From Lepidonotus clava (lineage: Eukaryota; Annelida; Polychaeta; Phyllodocida; Polynoidae), in contig OW387148.1 of NCBI GenBank assembly GCA_936440205.1, positions 15,865,961-15,929,960 on the forward strand: 64,000 nucleotides of DNA. Reading direction: 5' to 3'. A model generated the notes under the pieces. It saw nothing but the letters and a program-made list of their open reading frames with translations. It was not told where the DNA came from and did not search any database. The position numbers and the translations under genes are program-made. How positions within the stretch are numbered: position 1 is the stretch's first letter; each line of letters starts with the position of its first letter. This document shows positions 12,341 to 22,579 of this stretch, one piece after another.

Positions 12341-15300
12341 GATCGATTTAGATGAAAGACGACGGCTGTACCTGGTGTGAATTCAGTATCTGATTAGTAG
12401 CAGAATAAGGATTTCCATACTAACCAACGTCGCAATTGATATTATCCGCATTCCATGCTTTTAATTGCTGATAATGGACACGATCGGATGAGATTCTTTA
12501 ACTCTTCTATGGGAGTGGGGCACGTACAGGACTAACCTGGGCTGTCGGCAGGTATTCGTGTCGAACACAGCCAGTGATGCGCTTGTGGTAAGGACGTTGC
12601 TGGACTAAGTTCGGTCATTGGATCGACGTCATGTGAACTTCAGAAGTGTTATCAATGTTTCTTAATGTATTTATTGCAACTTCACGTTAATAAATGTTCT
12701 TCCATGTGCTACACATGTAATGTATTTTAATGAGTTTTGGTTAAATTTAATGAGCGATGGAACACTTAATGATTGAACTTGTAGAAGGGGTCTCCCGTTA
12801 ATTTATGGACGCTTCCTACTTATAGGACCCTCATCCCATGCATAGGGCTGGGGTGAGAACTTGATTATGGGTGATCGCATATTTTAAAGGATGTCTCCAC
12901 CCCCCCCATCTATTTGATTTTTTTTTATTATTATTTTATCCGTAATTCACTTCAGGGTTTCCCCTGTTTTTTGGTGATATCACAATGAGTATAAATTGTA
13001 TTACATAAAAATTTTAAGTGTTAATTATAACTATAATTATACATCAAGATCAATACAATATATTCCTTTGTTAAATACTTTTTCTCTATTCCCTCCTTCT
13101 TGATATTATGTCACACAGGTTGGACCTAATGAAGTAGGGTAATGAATGTATGTATGTAGATCTTATAGAAGGCATTATGATATTGTGATTTTAGATAATG
13201 GCCATATGACAACAATTTATAATATATCCCATGTATAATGAGGGTTTTACAACTTTTGATTTTTTGGCGGTTAGGAACATATCTCTAAAGTAGCATTGTT
13301 ATCAGTATCATGGGGTGACGTACCTTCGCAGGGCTATGTCCCTCATCGTTAGACAAGTAGTAACAAGGTAAATATGATACATCCCGATACAACCCTTACC
13401 TTCCCAGCTACAGTTCCCGTTCACGACCTGCTCAGCGTGATATCATCCTACTATCGGACGACACGGCCCCACAATAGGCCTATCTCAGGTAACTGCAAGC
13501 CTATCGCCAGCCTAGCCTTGTTCACGACTCCAAATCCCATGTACGTGTGATAACTATAGGCCGTTACATACTGGATTAACTACATCACAGGAGAGGGGAT
13601 TACTCAACTATGTTTGGACCATTATTATAAGAAGTGTTTCCTTATAGCACCAAAATCCAAGAACGTTAGGCTGAGCGTTATGCAGGATCAACCAGGGCTC
13701 CAAAGTAAAGATTCCTGGTGGAATTGAATTATTCAAAATCGTGCTCATTAGATCTCGTGGTGAAGAAAGTATTGTTCACTAATTAATGTCTAAAGTTTTG
13801 CAGTTTATCATATCAAGTAATCCCCCAGAACATACATAAAGCGCAATACTGTAACTGGTCACATTTTCGTTATTATAAAGAGCACTTAAGCTGAGTCATG
13901 CGCGGTGCATGTCAGTATTTCACGCAAAGGGAGGACGTAGTGTTAGCTTATATAATTGGCTTATGATCTGTTATATTATCTTGAGGGTTGTTGGTCGTAG
14001 CAACAACTTTGAAAAAGAAAGTTTCCATATGGATGGGGAATTTTACTGTATAGATAATTGTATCGATATTATAATTTTCGCATTATGATGTATACTTTTA
14101 TATTCAGATTCAGAGTTGAGTTGGTAAAGAAGGACAAGTGAGACAAGATTGTAGTATTCAAACATGTGTATTTCAAAATGAACAAACGGTAACAAAACTG
14201 GGAACAGAGTGGGTCTGTTGATTAAGCAGGTTTAGGTGGCCCCCACCAGGGGGCGCCTGAAGGAAATACATGCATTATTACTGCTCATGGTTAGAGGAGT
14301 ATCACATACAAGAAACCCATTGTAATGCTCCGACTTCCAGGCATGTATAGCTATCACACACAAACGTTAAGAACCAACCATTTTATACTACATGGATTAA
14401 TAGACCATTTTCCCGAACATTCAGCCTTTGGGAGAAATTCACGAGACAGAGCAGGGGCTCAGTTTTCATCGCACTCAGTGATCGCAACGTGGCGCAACCT
14501 TAGAATCTATTAACTATAAATAATAAATACAAATGAGATTATCTGAGACATTTGTCGTGTGTTTTGCTTATCATAATTGGGTATTGTAAATTCGTTTTCT
14601 GTAGCTAGTTAAAGAGGGTCTATTGTTGTATCACCCATACAGCCCGCCGTGTCATACAGACCAACACACGTATATATATCTTCACGGTCCGCACGGGCTG
14701 GTCATTTATACAGTATAATAGGTATAATAAACAATGATACAATCGCGTACACTCAGGCTGAGTTCTGTCATGGTCTCTTGAGGCCATATGACCTGGACCT
14801 ATGTTAGTACATGGATGTCTCGACTAGGTTCAAAGACAGATTTGTTTTTAATAATATACAGAAAGAATATTGCTTTTGTAACCGACCCCGGGGACAGGGA
14901 GTCATACTAGTAGTACTTTGTCCAATAGATCTAGACATTTTCCGATCATAAACGACGCATTGGTACTGGTCGCAGTTCGGCATACAAACAGTGTAAATAT
15001 CGTGAAATTGAACTGAAAATAACCTGTACCTATTTCTATTTTGTCAGGGGCTAGTAATTTTTATCGCTTTTCATAGAAAACCAAATCGGACCAAAGTTAG
15101 GTGACCAATACTATTGATTCTTATTTAGAATACAGGCAAAAATAGACGCTAACAAATTATACAACTCTGTCAACTGGCACTTTGAGAATCACTAGAACAA
15201 ATACGCTGCCACAATTTTGAGTAAAACGTATGACCCCCATCTATAGGGAATCTTATTGCTTTATCGTAATAGTTTATCAGTCCAGTGGATGCTACGCCTT

Positions 15301-15540
15301 AGATCTCTCTATGTACTCGCTACGAACCCAAAATTTGAAAATTTGGTTAATTTTGATAAATATTAGAGTTGGTAATTCTAAATTTTGGAGCGACTATGGT
15401 CTTACTGTTATGAAGTATTGTGATATATTGCGAATTCTGATACCAAACCTCAGTCCACATTGAAAGTAGCCTAACAATGGCACGGCCCTGATACAGATAT
15501 CAGTGCCTCCCGCGCCCCCTCTGACAGGGTGGGTCATCTT
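12341..15540. other. AT-rich gene-free sequence 3' of SoxB2
   Basis: No gene, RNA or mobile element was recognised. One TAGGCCTA octamer lies at 13475-13482. Confidence 0.5.
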
Positions 15541-15545
15541 TACAG

Positions 15546-15559
15546 GTTACCATGGTAAC
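15546..15559. promoter_or_regulatory. Palindromic RFX X-box-like site
   Basis: GTTACCATGGTAAC is a perfect 14-base palindrome close to the RFX X-box GTTGCCATGGCAAC. It lies 1.25 kb beyond the SoxB2 stop codon. Binding is inferred from the motif only. Confidence 0.45.
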
Positions 15560-16577
15560 GGACCCCTTCCCACGGTCAGTGTCAACTCCCCCCGCCCGTC
15601 TCACCTGCCCACGACCCTCTGTCCGAGCTAACACCTGTGGGCCCCGCCCCTAAATACCCCACTGTTTAGTGACGGCAATGTTAACGACAGTTTTAGGAGT
15701 GGGCACTTACTGCCAATATGGTTCCTCTCACATCCTGGTTTGTGGGAAGGAGGCGCGGACTGTGAGGGGAGACAGGGGGGGAAGCCTATTAACTTAATCT
15801 AAAGGGAGTTCTGTGTTAATTCTTTCTGACAAAAATTATGCTATTAACTTTGTATTGCTATATTACATGGTAGTGAGCCCTGTGTCGTCCTATTTCTATG
15901 ATTACAGTAAATGAATCGTTTTGTATTTGGTTAAAACGATGAATATATGTTACCGATCTCGGAGAGGTCTGACAGTTTAATATTCACATGGAACTGGCAG
16001 GTTACAGGGCGCACCCATTCAAATGCCAATTAGCCTATCCCTAACCTTTTTTGAATTTGGTCTGTAGAAAAAAATCTTACAAGTGGCAGATCTAGGATTA
16101 ATAACCTTTTCGCAGAATTTCCCTGAAAAGAAAGGCAGTTCATTTCAGACAAGTATAGTGCACGCGCCCCCGCACACCGTCTGAACTTACACCACTGTTA
16201 TTTGACAAAAATAAAGTTCTAGCCATTCCTGCCAAACATGAGTCAATTTTCTAATAAGTTTCTTACAATACCCCGTTCTCTAAATTCAGCCTCCCAGACA
16301 AGTTGGGATTGTCATACCACTAAATAGTCGCGCCGGGAAATTGTATTATTACAAAAGTCCATAGAACTCTCCTGTATACGTGAGACAGCGGGAGAGCAGT
16401 CGAACTATTCAAATGTACACATGTATATTACAACAATTTTAATATTAACGTTTTGTCATGGACAGCACCACAAATTGGACTTCACTGTATTTTCCTATAT
16501 TACCATTCGCCAATATACTGAGACAGTCTAGCAGTCCTAATACAGCACTCTTCACCAAAGATAGCTGATAGCTTGCC

Positions 16578-16596
16578 GGTAATAATAATTATTACC
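16578..16596. other. 19-bp AT-rich palindrome in the SoxB2 3' UTR
   Basis: GGTAATAAT and ATTATTACC are perfect 9-base arms around one base. The TAAT/ATTA half-sites are also homeodomain-type cores. The function is unknown. Confidence 0.45.
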
Positions 16597-16751
16597 AGAG
16601 TTCTGTTCGCAATAATAATGATAACAATAACATCAAAGAATACATCAAAAATTACAATGATAATAAAGTCATGTATATTCTGTACAAATTGAAAAAGCCT
16701 ATGACAGTTATATGAATATGAGTGTCAATAGTAGATTCAATGAGTAATCCT

Positions 16752-16766
16752 CTAGTGTAACACTAG
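16752..16766. other. 15-bp palindrome just after the SoxB2 stop
   Basis: CTAGTGT and ACACTAG flank a single central base, about 40 bases past the stop codon. In RNA it could form a short hairpin with a 3-base loop. It may be a structural 3' UTR element or chance. Confidence 0.45.
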
Positions 16767-16803
16767 GGGATCGGTCGTGATTATTAGTAATAATTAGTTA
16801 GTA

Positions 16804-17814
16804 TTATACCGTGCCCTGGAGGGAGTTCATCCTGGGTCGGTAGTGGTCCTCCGGTTTGACGAGGACGTAGGCGACGGGTCTGTGGACGTCGGAGGAGGCG
16901 GCGGCCGAGGCGGGGGAGGAGGGGGCCGCGCCGGGCGGGGAGGACAGGTAGGGCGGGCAACAGAAGGGCAGGTAACCGCCGGCCGACAGGGGGTGGTGGG
17001 CCGGGTGGTGCGGGTGGTGGGCCGGGGACGGCAGGCCGTACGGCCCGTAGGGGAACACCCCGCCGCCGCCCCCCGCGCTGCTCCCGCCGCCGCCCGCTTG
17101 CAGTTCCCCGGCGGCCGCCGCCGCCCGGAGGGACGACTCGGCCAGCTTGGAGGCCGACTCCAGGTGGGAGTAGAGGCTGGAGGAGGGCAGGCCCCAGGAT
17201 CGCGCCGCCTTCTCCGTAGCTGCCATGGCTAAGGTGTCCGCTGCAGAAGCTGAGCTGAGGCCGGCCAGGGACTGGTGCATGCCCATGCCCATAGCGCCCA
17301 TATAGGAGCCCATCCCCATACTTAATGAGCCTCCGTATCCATGAAGCATGGGCAGTGGGAATGCATATTTGTCCTTTTTGAGCAGTGATTTTGGCTTGCG
17401 TCGCGGTCTGTATTTGTAGTCAGGATGCTCCTTCATGTGTAGTGCTCGCAGTCTTTTGGCCTCGTCAATAAATGGCCGCTTCTGTTCATCAGTCAGGAGT
17501 TTCCATTCTGCACCTAGTCGTTTGGAGATCTCGGAGTTGTGCATTTTGGGATTTTCTTGTGCCATCTTGCGTCGCTGTCCACGGGACCACACCATGAAGG
17601 CATTCATGGGACGTTTGACGTGCTCACTTGAGGATGTTGACGTGCCCTTTGGGGAGGATCCGCTGTTGGATCCCGGTGACATGGGAGGGGACAAACTCCC
17701 TGACTGTGGTGACATGAGTCCACTAGAAGAAGACATGAGGCCAGAAGACATGAGCCCATGTTGCTGACTCATCATATGAGCTACGCTTCCAGGAGGCAGT
17801 CCACTGGAATCCAT
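16804..17814 (-). CDS. SoxB2: SoxB2 (Sox14/Sox21-class) HMG-box transcription factor, single exon
   Basis: This 336-residue frame runs from ATG (17814-17812) to TAA (16806-16804). The start lies in CACCATGG, a strong Kozak context. Residues 1-63 are Met/Ser/Gly-rich with repeated [10 protein letters not shown] units. The HMG box spans about residues 65-143 and includes RPMNAFMVW (69-76 region), [21 protein letters not shown] and [11 protein letters not shown], the group-B Sox signature. The box is followed directly by [16 protein letters not shown], which matches the KPKTLLKKDK(F/Y)AFPVP of vertebrate Sox14/Sox21 rather than the SoxB1 form. The C-terminal half holds a Met/Gly stretch, an alanine run, a glycine run (240-252), a His/Pro stretch (265-275) and [11 protein letters not shown] near the end, resembling PLAYILLP of Sox21. 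Group B Sox proteins bind ATTGT-type sites in the nucleus; SoxB2 members act mainly as repressors in neural development. The length is somewhat above vertebrate Sox14/21, mainly from the long N-terminus. The 3' half is very GC-rich. The Sox assignment is certain; the B2 subgroup is very likely. Confidence 0.97.
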   Translation of the reverse strand: MDSSGLPPGSVAHMMSQQHGLMSSGLMSSSSGLMSPQSGSLSPPMSPGSNSGSSPKGTSTSSSEHVKRPMNAFMVWSRGQRRKMAQENPKMHNSEISKRLGAEWKLLTDEQKRPFIDEAKRLRALHMKEHPDYKYRPRRKPKSLLKKDKYAFPLPMLHGYGGSLSMGMGSYMGAMGMGMHQSLAGLSSASAADTLAMAATEKAARSWGLPSSSLYSHLESASKLAESSLRAAAAAGELQAGGGGSSAGGGGGVFPYGPYGLPSPAHHPHHPAHHPLSAGGYLPFCCPPYLSSPPGAAPSSPASAAASSDVHRPVAYVLVKPEDHYRPRMNSLQGTV

Positions 17815-18382
17815 GGTGAATGTTATTTTATGAATTTACAGGTCTCAAAATTGTATATTAAAGTTCCTAGGCAGTCCACCCAAACAGCAATCACCGACCT
17901 GGTGACCTTCTGTGAGAGATAATGGAATGTTTACAACCTGCTACTGTCACGCGCCGACAGCGAGAGGTGATTCACACCGACGTCGTCCGCACTTCACACC
18001 TGGTTCAAAACTTGCGGTAACCGACAGAGAAACGTCCTACCTCAGAACGTACCCTAGTTGTATATCACTGGGAGTGACCATCCAGGTAGACTGTTGCAGG
18101 TAGGTTGTCGTTGGAAGTGTCAACCCCGGACACGTGGTGGGTAATGAATGTGGCGGGTGGGTGGGTCCCTCCGCACTACTGTCAACTAACCTCTCGTCAA
18201 CACTGGAGGAGACGGTCGTCAAGGTAACCGCGTGTCTGCCGCTGGTCGCTGTCACCAGTAGTAGCCCGGCGTGGTCGTCGTCTGCAATGATGCGTCGTAG
18301 TAAGTATGAGGGGACGCGCGGGGAACGCTCAGGTAGCTTGCTCTTACTGGTCTTATTCTGCTGCAGGTATGAAGTACCCCTC
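17815..18382 (-). other. SoxB2: SoxB2 5' leader and core promoter region
   Basis: This sequence lies directly upstream of the SoxB2 ATG. There is no obvious splice acceptor just before the ATG, which fits the intronless form usual for group B Sox genes. A transcription start about 30 bases from the TATA-like sequence would fall near 18355-18360 and give a leader of about 540 bases. The start site is not otherwise marked, so the leader length is a guess. Confidence 0.35.
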
Positions 18383-18390
18383 TATATATA
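18383..18390 (-). promoter_or_regulatory. SoxB2: TATA-like box of SoxB2
   Basis: TATATATA read on the minus strand is followed by AGAGGGG. It is the only clear TATA-like sequence between the SoxB2 ATG and the CCAAT cluster further upstream. A TCATACC initiator match at 18366-18372 lies too close to be used with it. The assignment rests on position and sequence only. Confidence 0.3.
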
Positions 18391-18603
18391 TGTGCCCTCT
18401 GTAAAGGCCCTGTCCACGTCTAGTGTTTGTGTGAAGGTGGCGCGGTTATTAGCAATCAGTAGCGGCCATCGTCTTGAGGTGTCAACCACTGCTCCCTGTA
18501 CTCAGATCAGCCGCCGGTCGGTGCGGCCTGTCAGCGTTCTGTGATCTACTGCCCGTCTACCGGGGAACGCCCGGCTCTAACCTGCCCCCCGAGACGGCCT
18601 CAG

Positions 18604-18707
18604 CCAATCAGAAGCCTGCATCGCCAGCGGCCACGCCCTTTCTATTGTCCTCCCCCCGTGATTGGCGCCCCATTCATGGGCGTTCTGCACACTCATTGGC
18701 TGATTGG
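18604..18707 (-). promoter_or_regulatory. SoxB2: Cluster of four CCAAT (NF-Y type) boxes upstream of SoxB2
   Basis: Four CCAAT/ATTGG pentamers lie at 18604-18608, 18661-18665, 18695-18699 and 18703-18707, within 104 bases and about 210-350 bases upstream of the presumed start. One is CCAAT and three are ATTGG on the plus strand. A Sox-like TATTGTCC lies at about 18642. Clustered CCAAT boxes are typical of proximal promoters bound by NF-Y, including those of vertebrate group B Sox genes. Confidence 0.45.
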
Positions 18708-18846
18708 ATTTAAGTCATGCGGCGCTGGCGGGGAGGGTGGGGAGAGTCCGGGTGAGGTGGTGAAAAGGGGAGGGAGGTGCGGATTTTAGCGCACACCACC
18801 AGTTATAGGATTATCCCAGGGACTTAGGCCATTTTAAAGCTGTTAG

Positions 18847-18866
18847 TTCCACTTGAACAAGTGGAA
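18847..18866. promoter_or_regulatory. Perfect 20-bp palindrome with CACTTG/CAAGTG E-boxes
   Basis: TTCCACTTG and CAAGTGGAA are perfect 9-base arms with a 2-base spacer, about 1.05 kb upstream of the SoxB2 ATG. Each arm contains a CACTTG/CAAGTG core, an E-box that also overlaps the NK2-type CACTTGA core in the left arm. It could be a dimer-binding site; no direct evidence. Confidence 0.4.
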
Positions 18867-18869
18867 TCA

Positions 18870-19700
18870 AAACACATTAACCAATGAAAACACCAATTAG
18901 TTATTGGAAAATACCCGGAATTGCCCCCTAGCGCTGTAGCTCTACGCTGCTCTACTCAGACGAAGGTTCCTCGCACCTTTCCTCATATGTTTATGAAATG
19001 ATGATCAATTTGGGAGCGTACTATGTTCGGCTCCCCTGAATAATTCATTTTTTCTTAATGTGTTATTTCATTTCTTGATTTGAAACGGGTTATTATCTCT
19101 TTTGCGATCATAAGGAGATAACGCTTCATGTTGCCAAAATAAACATGTATTCTTTAAATACATTTATAGAGAGAAGGAGAGATGTTACATCTTTCAGACC
19201 ATGTCGTGCTGTAAAATCTCAGCACCAATTATAAAACAAATGGTAATGATGAGGTGACTCAGACCAATTCTGTAGTCCTCAAGTCTCAACGGATTGCGCG
19301 GATTTAGTTCCACCGAGTTACGGCAGGGGGCAGTGCGGAGCGTGCGGGAGGCGGGACCACGCTGGGTAGGCTATGCATGTCATTTTGAAATTTCTGTTTC
19401 AAGTTGCGTTTTTCCTCTAGAAATGCAGATACGTATCAAGGGGGGCAGGGCGGTGGAGGTGGGGGGGGGGGGAAGGGTACCCCCTCTCGATTTACACCTA
19501 TACTTTCTATTGGGGTCTTGGAATACAAGTAAAGATGGTATTGCTAGAGAAAGAATGCATAGCACATATGAATGCAATGCGTTAGGTTTTAACATTCTGG
19601 ATGCATGTGCCCCTACACCTTTCCTGACCTACCCGCCCTGGTGAAATCTTCACAGAAAACCTTAGTGCGCATTACCTTAAACGTCTTTCTGTTATACTCC
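18870..19700. other. Gene-free sequence upstream of SoxB2
   Basis: No gene is seen. A 12-base G run lies at 19461-19472. The plus-strand frame across 19294-19644 has no recognised domain. Confidence 0.5.
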
Positions 19701-19708
19701 GTATGCGA

Positions 19709-19912
19709 CAGGAGCGGATGCAGGATTTCATGAAAGAGGGGGTTCACAAATAGGTTATAAGTACTAAAGCGTTTGCATTTGCACATACACACGCAATGTT
19801 GTTTTATTCTCTATATGAAGTATAAGTTTCCACCAAAAGGGGTGAAGGAGGGGGGGGGGGGGGGGTAGTCCGGAGTAAGGGTCCCTAGAACCCCTCACTA
19901 GATCCGCCCCTG
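19709..19912. mobile_element. hAT5-like MITE, 204 bp
   Basis: The left end reads CAGGAGCGGATGCAG and the right end reads CTAGATCCGCCCCTG, inverted copies with a few mismatches. The flanks TGCGA (19704-19708) and TGCGG (19913-19917) match at 4 of 5 bases, as an aged 5-bp target duplication. CAG-starting ends with a 5-bp duplication fit the hAT5 type. There is no coding capacity. A 16-base G run lies at 19850-19865 inside it. Confidence 0.7.
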
Positions 19913-19994
19913 TGCGGGGTTTGGACATCTGTCTCTATGAGGCAAAAGTGGAACAGCATCAGAAAGGTCTCTATAATTCTAGTACAAAAAAGGT

Positions 19995-20062
19995 TGATGG
20001 CGGAGAATGTCTGTCCCCAACTTCCGGTATAGCAACCTAACTTCCGGTCCCTCGGCAACAGC
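19995..20062. promoter_or_regulatory. Tandem ETS sites with RFX-like half-sites
   Basis: ACTTCCGGT occurs at 20020-20028 and 20040-20048, exactly 20 bases apart, and each is followed by GCAAC (20032 and 20054 regions), the RFX half-site. A YY1-like GATGGCGG lies at 19995. This mix is typical of TATA-less animal promoters or enhancers, but no gene starts nearby in either direction that I can see. Confidence 0.35.
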
Positions 20063-20250
20063 TCATCCAAATCCGGGTGCTCGGTTTATTAGGAATGTAA
20101 ATAAAAATTAATCAACCTCGGTTTTTGCATTAGACGACATGCAGTGAACATGGTTCCGAATGGCAATATTTTATTATTACATTATTTGTTTTGCGCACTT
20201 GGATTATAATTGAACAAGACTTGAATGAGAAGATTTCAACAGAGACAGCG

Positions 20251-20310
20251 GCGGATCAGAGGAGGGGTGGGGGGGGGGGGAGGGGGGTGGAAAGGGGGGG
20301 GGGGGGCCTC
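20251..20310. repeat. G-rich tract, possible decayed hAT5-like end
   Basis: G runs of 12 (20269-20280) and 13 (20294-20306) follow CGGCGGATCAGAGG, which resembles the left end of the hAT5-like MITEs in this window. No matching right end or target duplication was found. Confidence 0.3.
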
Positions 20311-20611
20311 AGGAATCGTATCCCAATGCCTTCAGACTTTAGCTTGGTCAGGTGGTCAGTTGACCAGCAGGTGGTCCTCCCGTCACCAGCGGCCACACCT
20401 GCCGATAACCAGCAGTGGTCGGTGATAACACGTCGGGCGACGACAACATCCGTTTTGTTGTTACGTCAAACATATCTCTTCTGGGTTGTTCTTCTCAGAC
20501 AATGGCATCGAAAGTTTTTGACCTATACAGTAACCGCAATAGGTGTTGTCTCTTATGTTTATACTACTTGTGGAAATAATATTTTAAGATAACCATCAAT
20601 CTTTGTCCAAA

Positions 20612-20800
20612 TAATCTAAATAGTAAAAATAATGATCCTGGAATATTTAATTATAAAGCTCTTCCACGTACTGTGTTCTCGATTGATATACAGTATAACA
20701 AACCACCAGTTTACTGGTAAAATTAATCTAAACTGTAATAAGGATGTACCCGGAATCTGTTATTATAAAATAAGCTATTCCACGTACAATGCTTTCGATC
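20612..20800. repeat. Diverged two-copy tandem duplication, about 75 bp each
   Basis: 20612-20686 and 20724-20800 share TAATCTAAA, GGAAT, TTATAAA, TTCCACGTAC and TTTCGAT/TCTCGAT in the same order, about 112 bases apart. Small indels separate the copies. It is non-coding. Confidence 0.6.
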
Positions 20801-20819
20801 AAGCGTGCCACTGACAAAC

Positions 20820-21230
20820 GCTTGAAATAATTATAGTCAGTAATCAAATGACTAATTAAATGTCTACTTTAACCAAAGACTTTGATAAAATCAGAATTTT
20901 GAATTAGAACGTACCATAAAAGATATAGGTTTACCTGCTACAGCCAGTAAAAGTAAAACCTGATTAATAACCTTGGGTCATTTATGAAAGTTTCACATTA
21001 TGTTTTTGAAGAAAGTATGAAAGCAGTGTAACATGGCCCAGATATTATACGAACATTCATTGTACTTTTACATGGCGTCACACATGTATTACATAACACG
21101 TACAACACAATAATAAAGCAGGTTAATTGAAAGTGCTGACACTACCAGCACTTATAGGACTCCTGCTAACCACTCGATAAGAAACAACCAGCGGCAACGC
21201 TATAAAGGCCACATGAAAGGGCCAGATAGT
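20820..21230. other. AT-rich gene-free sequence
   Basis: No gene, RNA or mobile element was recognised. Confidence 0.45.
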
Positions 21231-21239
21231 GACTAGAGA

Positions 21240-21440
21240 TGATCCCCTTAATCTTATCTCCTACACAGGCAGATCCAATAAGGCCCGATCCCCGCTCCAT
21301 GGGCCCTTATCGATGAGGTCTTTAATTTCCCCCTGCACATAAAGGTGTTATCGCGCTAAGTACCGAGCGTTGGGTGCTACAGATGTGTCGGACAAAGGGC
21401 CACCGATAATACGCCAGATTGGACAGGGTCGGGACGTCAC
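21240..21440. promoter_or_regulatory. Candidate conserved non-coding block
   Basis: A block of mixed composition between AT-rich flanks holds CTTATCGATGAGG, GGTGTTATCGCGC and GGACAAAGGGCC, the last resembling a Sox/TCF core. It does not read as a repeat and has no coding frame. This is a candidate from appearance only. Confidence 0.25.
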
Positions 21441-21990
21441 TGAACTTACGTCATTTGTACGTCATATTCGCGAGTATTTTCCTTCTACGAATTTTCACTT
21501 TTACAGATCTAGGGATACAGATACCGATACAGTACAGTATAGAAGGTGCACAATAATTTTGAACGTAAAGGTATATCTTATCGGTAATTGTTGATATCAA
21601 TTGATGATTAGTTGTTTTACTTTATGTGTATGTATTTGGGAACTATTAGAAACTTTTTGTAAAAATCCAATAGATAGAAAATTGAATGGTGGGGGTAGGG
21701 AGTGGGGAGTAGAGAGCGGGGGATGTGGGATGTGGGTGGGGGTGGGATGGAGGGGGCGGTGTATGTTAGATTGGCTATCTGATAGGTCATGCTTACAGCT
21801 ATTATATCTATTCTGTTAAATAAAGTCAAATTGTGAATCATGTGGTCGTTATAGTTGTAAATGTCTTCACGTGTTTCCATTTCTACAAGGTCACCACAGT
21901 CCCATTGCCCCTTTCCATACAACCAAGCTGCCTGCCCGATGTCCAGTAGAGGTGTGTGGTCAGGCGGCCCACCCCAGCAGGTGGATCAGA

Positions 21991-22002
21991 CACGTGCACG
22001 TG
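21991..22002. promoter_or_regulatory. Back-to-back CACGTG E-boxes
   Basis: Two canonical CACGTG palindromes abut without spacer. The motif is bound by bHLH-Zip factors of the USF, Myc/Max and MITF type. Another ACGTG core lies at about 21868. Confidence 0.4.
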
Positions 22003-22298
22003 GTGGAAGTGTACACCTGTTCATACACGGATTATACAATGAAACAATAGACCTTATGCAGATGACGTCACCTCACCTCTTACTGCATTTGATTCCCCAT
22101 TTGTGACCAGTTAACCACTTCATAAATCATCATTCTACATAATTTCTTGCTAGCTGATGACTGTGTGGACATTTGAAAATGACCAAGATTTTAACATGTG
22201 ACCTGTTTTTCATAAAGTCCATCTTGAATTGAAAAAGGCAATAATCATCAGATTGCAACCTCATTGAACTGTTTAATCATGATCATTTTAAACCAGGC

Positions 22299-22577
22299 AT
22301 GGGGCTGCGACACTGACCAACACTCAGACATTCCCCTGTGACAATGACCAACACTCAGGAATGTTAATGTGAAATTGACCAGCACTCAGGCATGATGCTG
22401 AGATAATGACTAGCAATCAGGAATGGTGATGTGACACTGATCATCACTTAAGCTTGGTGCTGTGTAAATGACCATCGCTTAGACATATGGCTGTGGCACT
22501 GACCATCATTCAAGCATGGTGCTGTTTCAATGATCAGAAATCAAGTATGGTGCTGTGACATCAACCAGCACTCAGAA
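22299..22577. repeat. Tandem array of nine 31-bp units
   Basis: Exactly 279 bases divide into nine units of 31 bases with no net indel. The consensus begins ATGGTGCTGTGACACTGACC and continues AGCACTCAGGC; units differ by roughly 10-35%. The unit is not a multiple of three, so it is not a coding repeat. Its constant length despite divergence suggests an old array spreading by substitution only. Confidence 0.88.
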
Positions 22578-22579
22578 AA

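Larger units (their letters stand above)
16438..16803 (-). other. SoxB2: Probable SoxB2 3' UTR
   Basis: The AT-rich sequence after the stop has no further coding signal. No AATAAA is seen on the minus strand nearby. The nearest candidate poly(A) signal is ATTAAA (TTTAAT on the plus strand at 16438-16443), about 360 bases past the stop. The interval holds two short palindromes (16752-16766 and 16578-16596) and an ATT/GTT-rich stretch with ATTGTTAT and CATTGTAA, Sox-like sites that could also be fortuitous. The boundary is inferred from the signal alone. Confidence 0.4.

Noticed and set aside
16843-17232. 129-codon plus-strand frame opposite SoxB2
   Set aside because: Shadow of the GC-rich 3' half of the SoxB2 coding sequence.
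22299-22577. CRISPR array
   Set aside because: The units are contiguous with no unique spacers, and the genome is eukaryotic.
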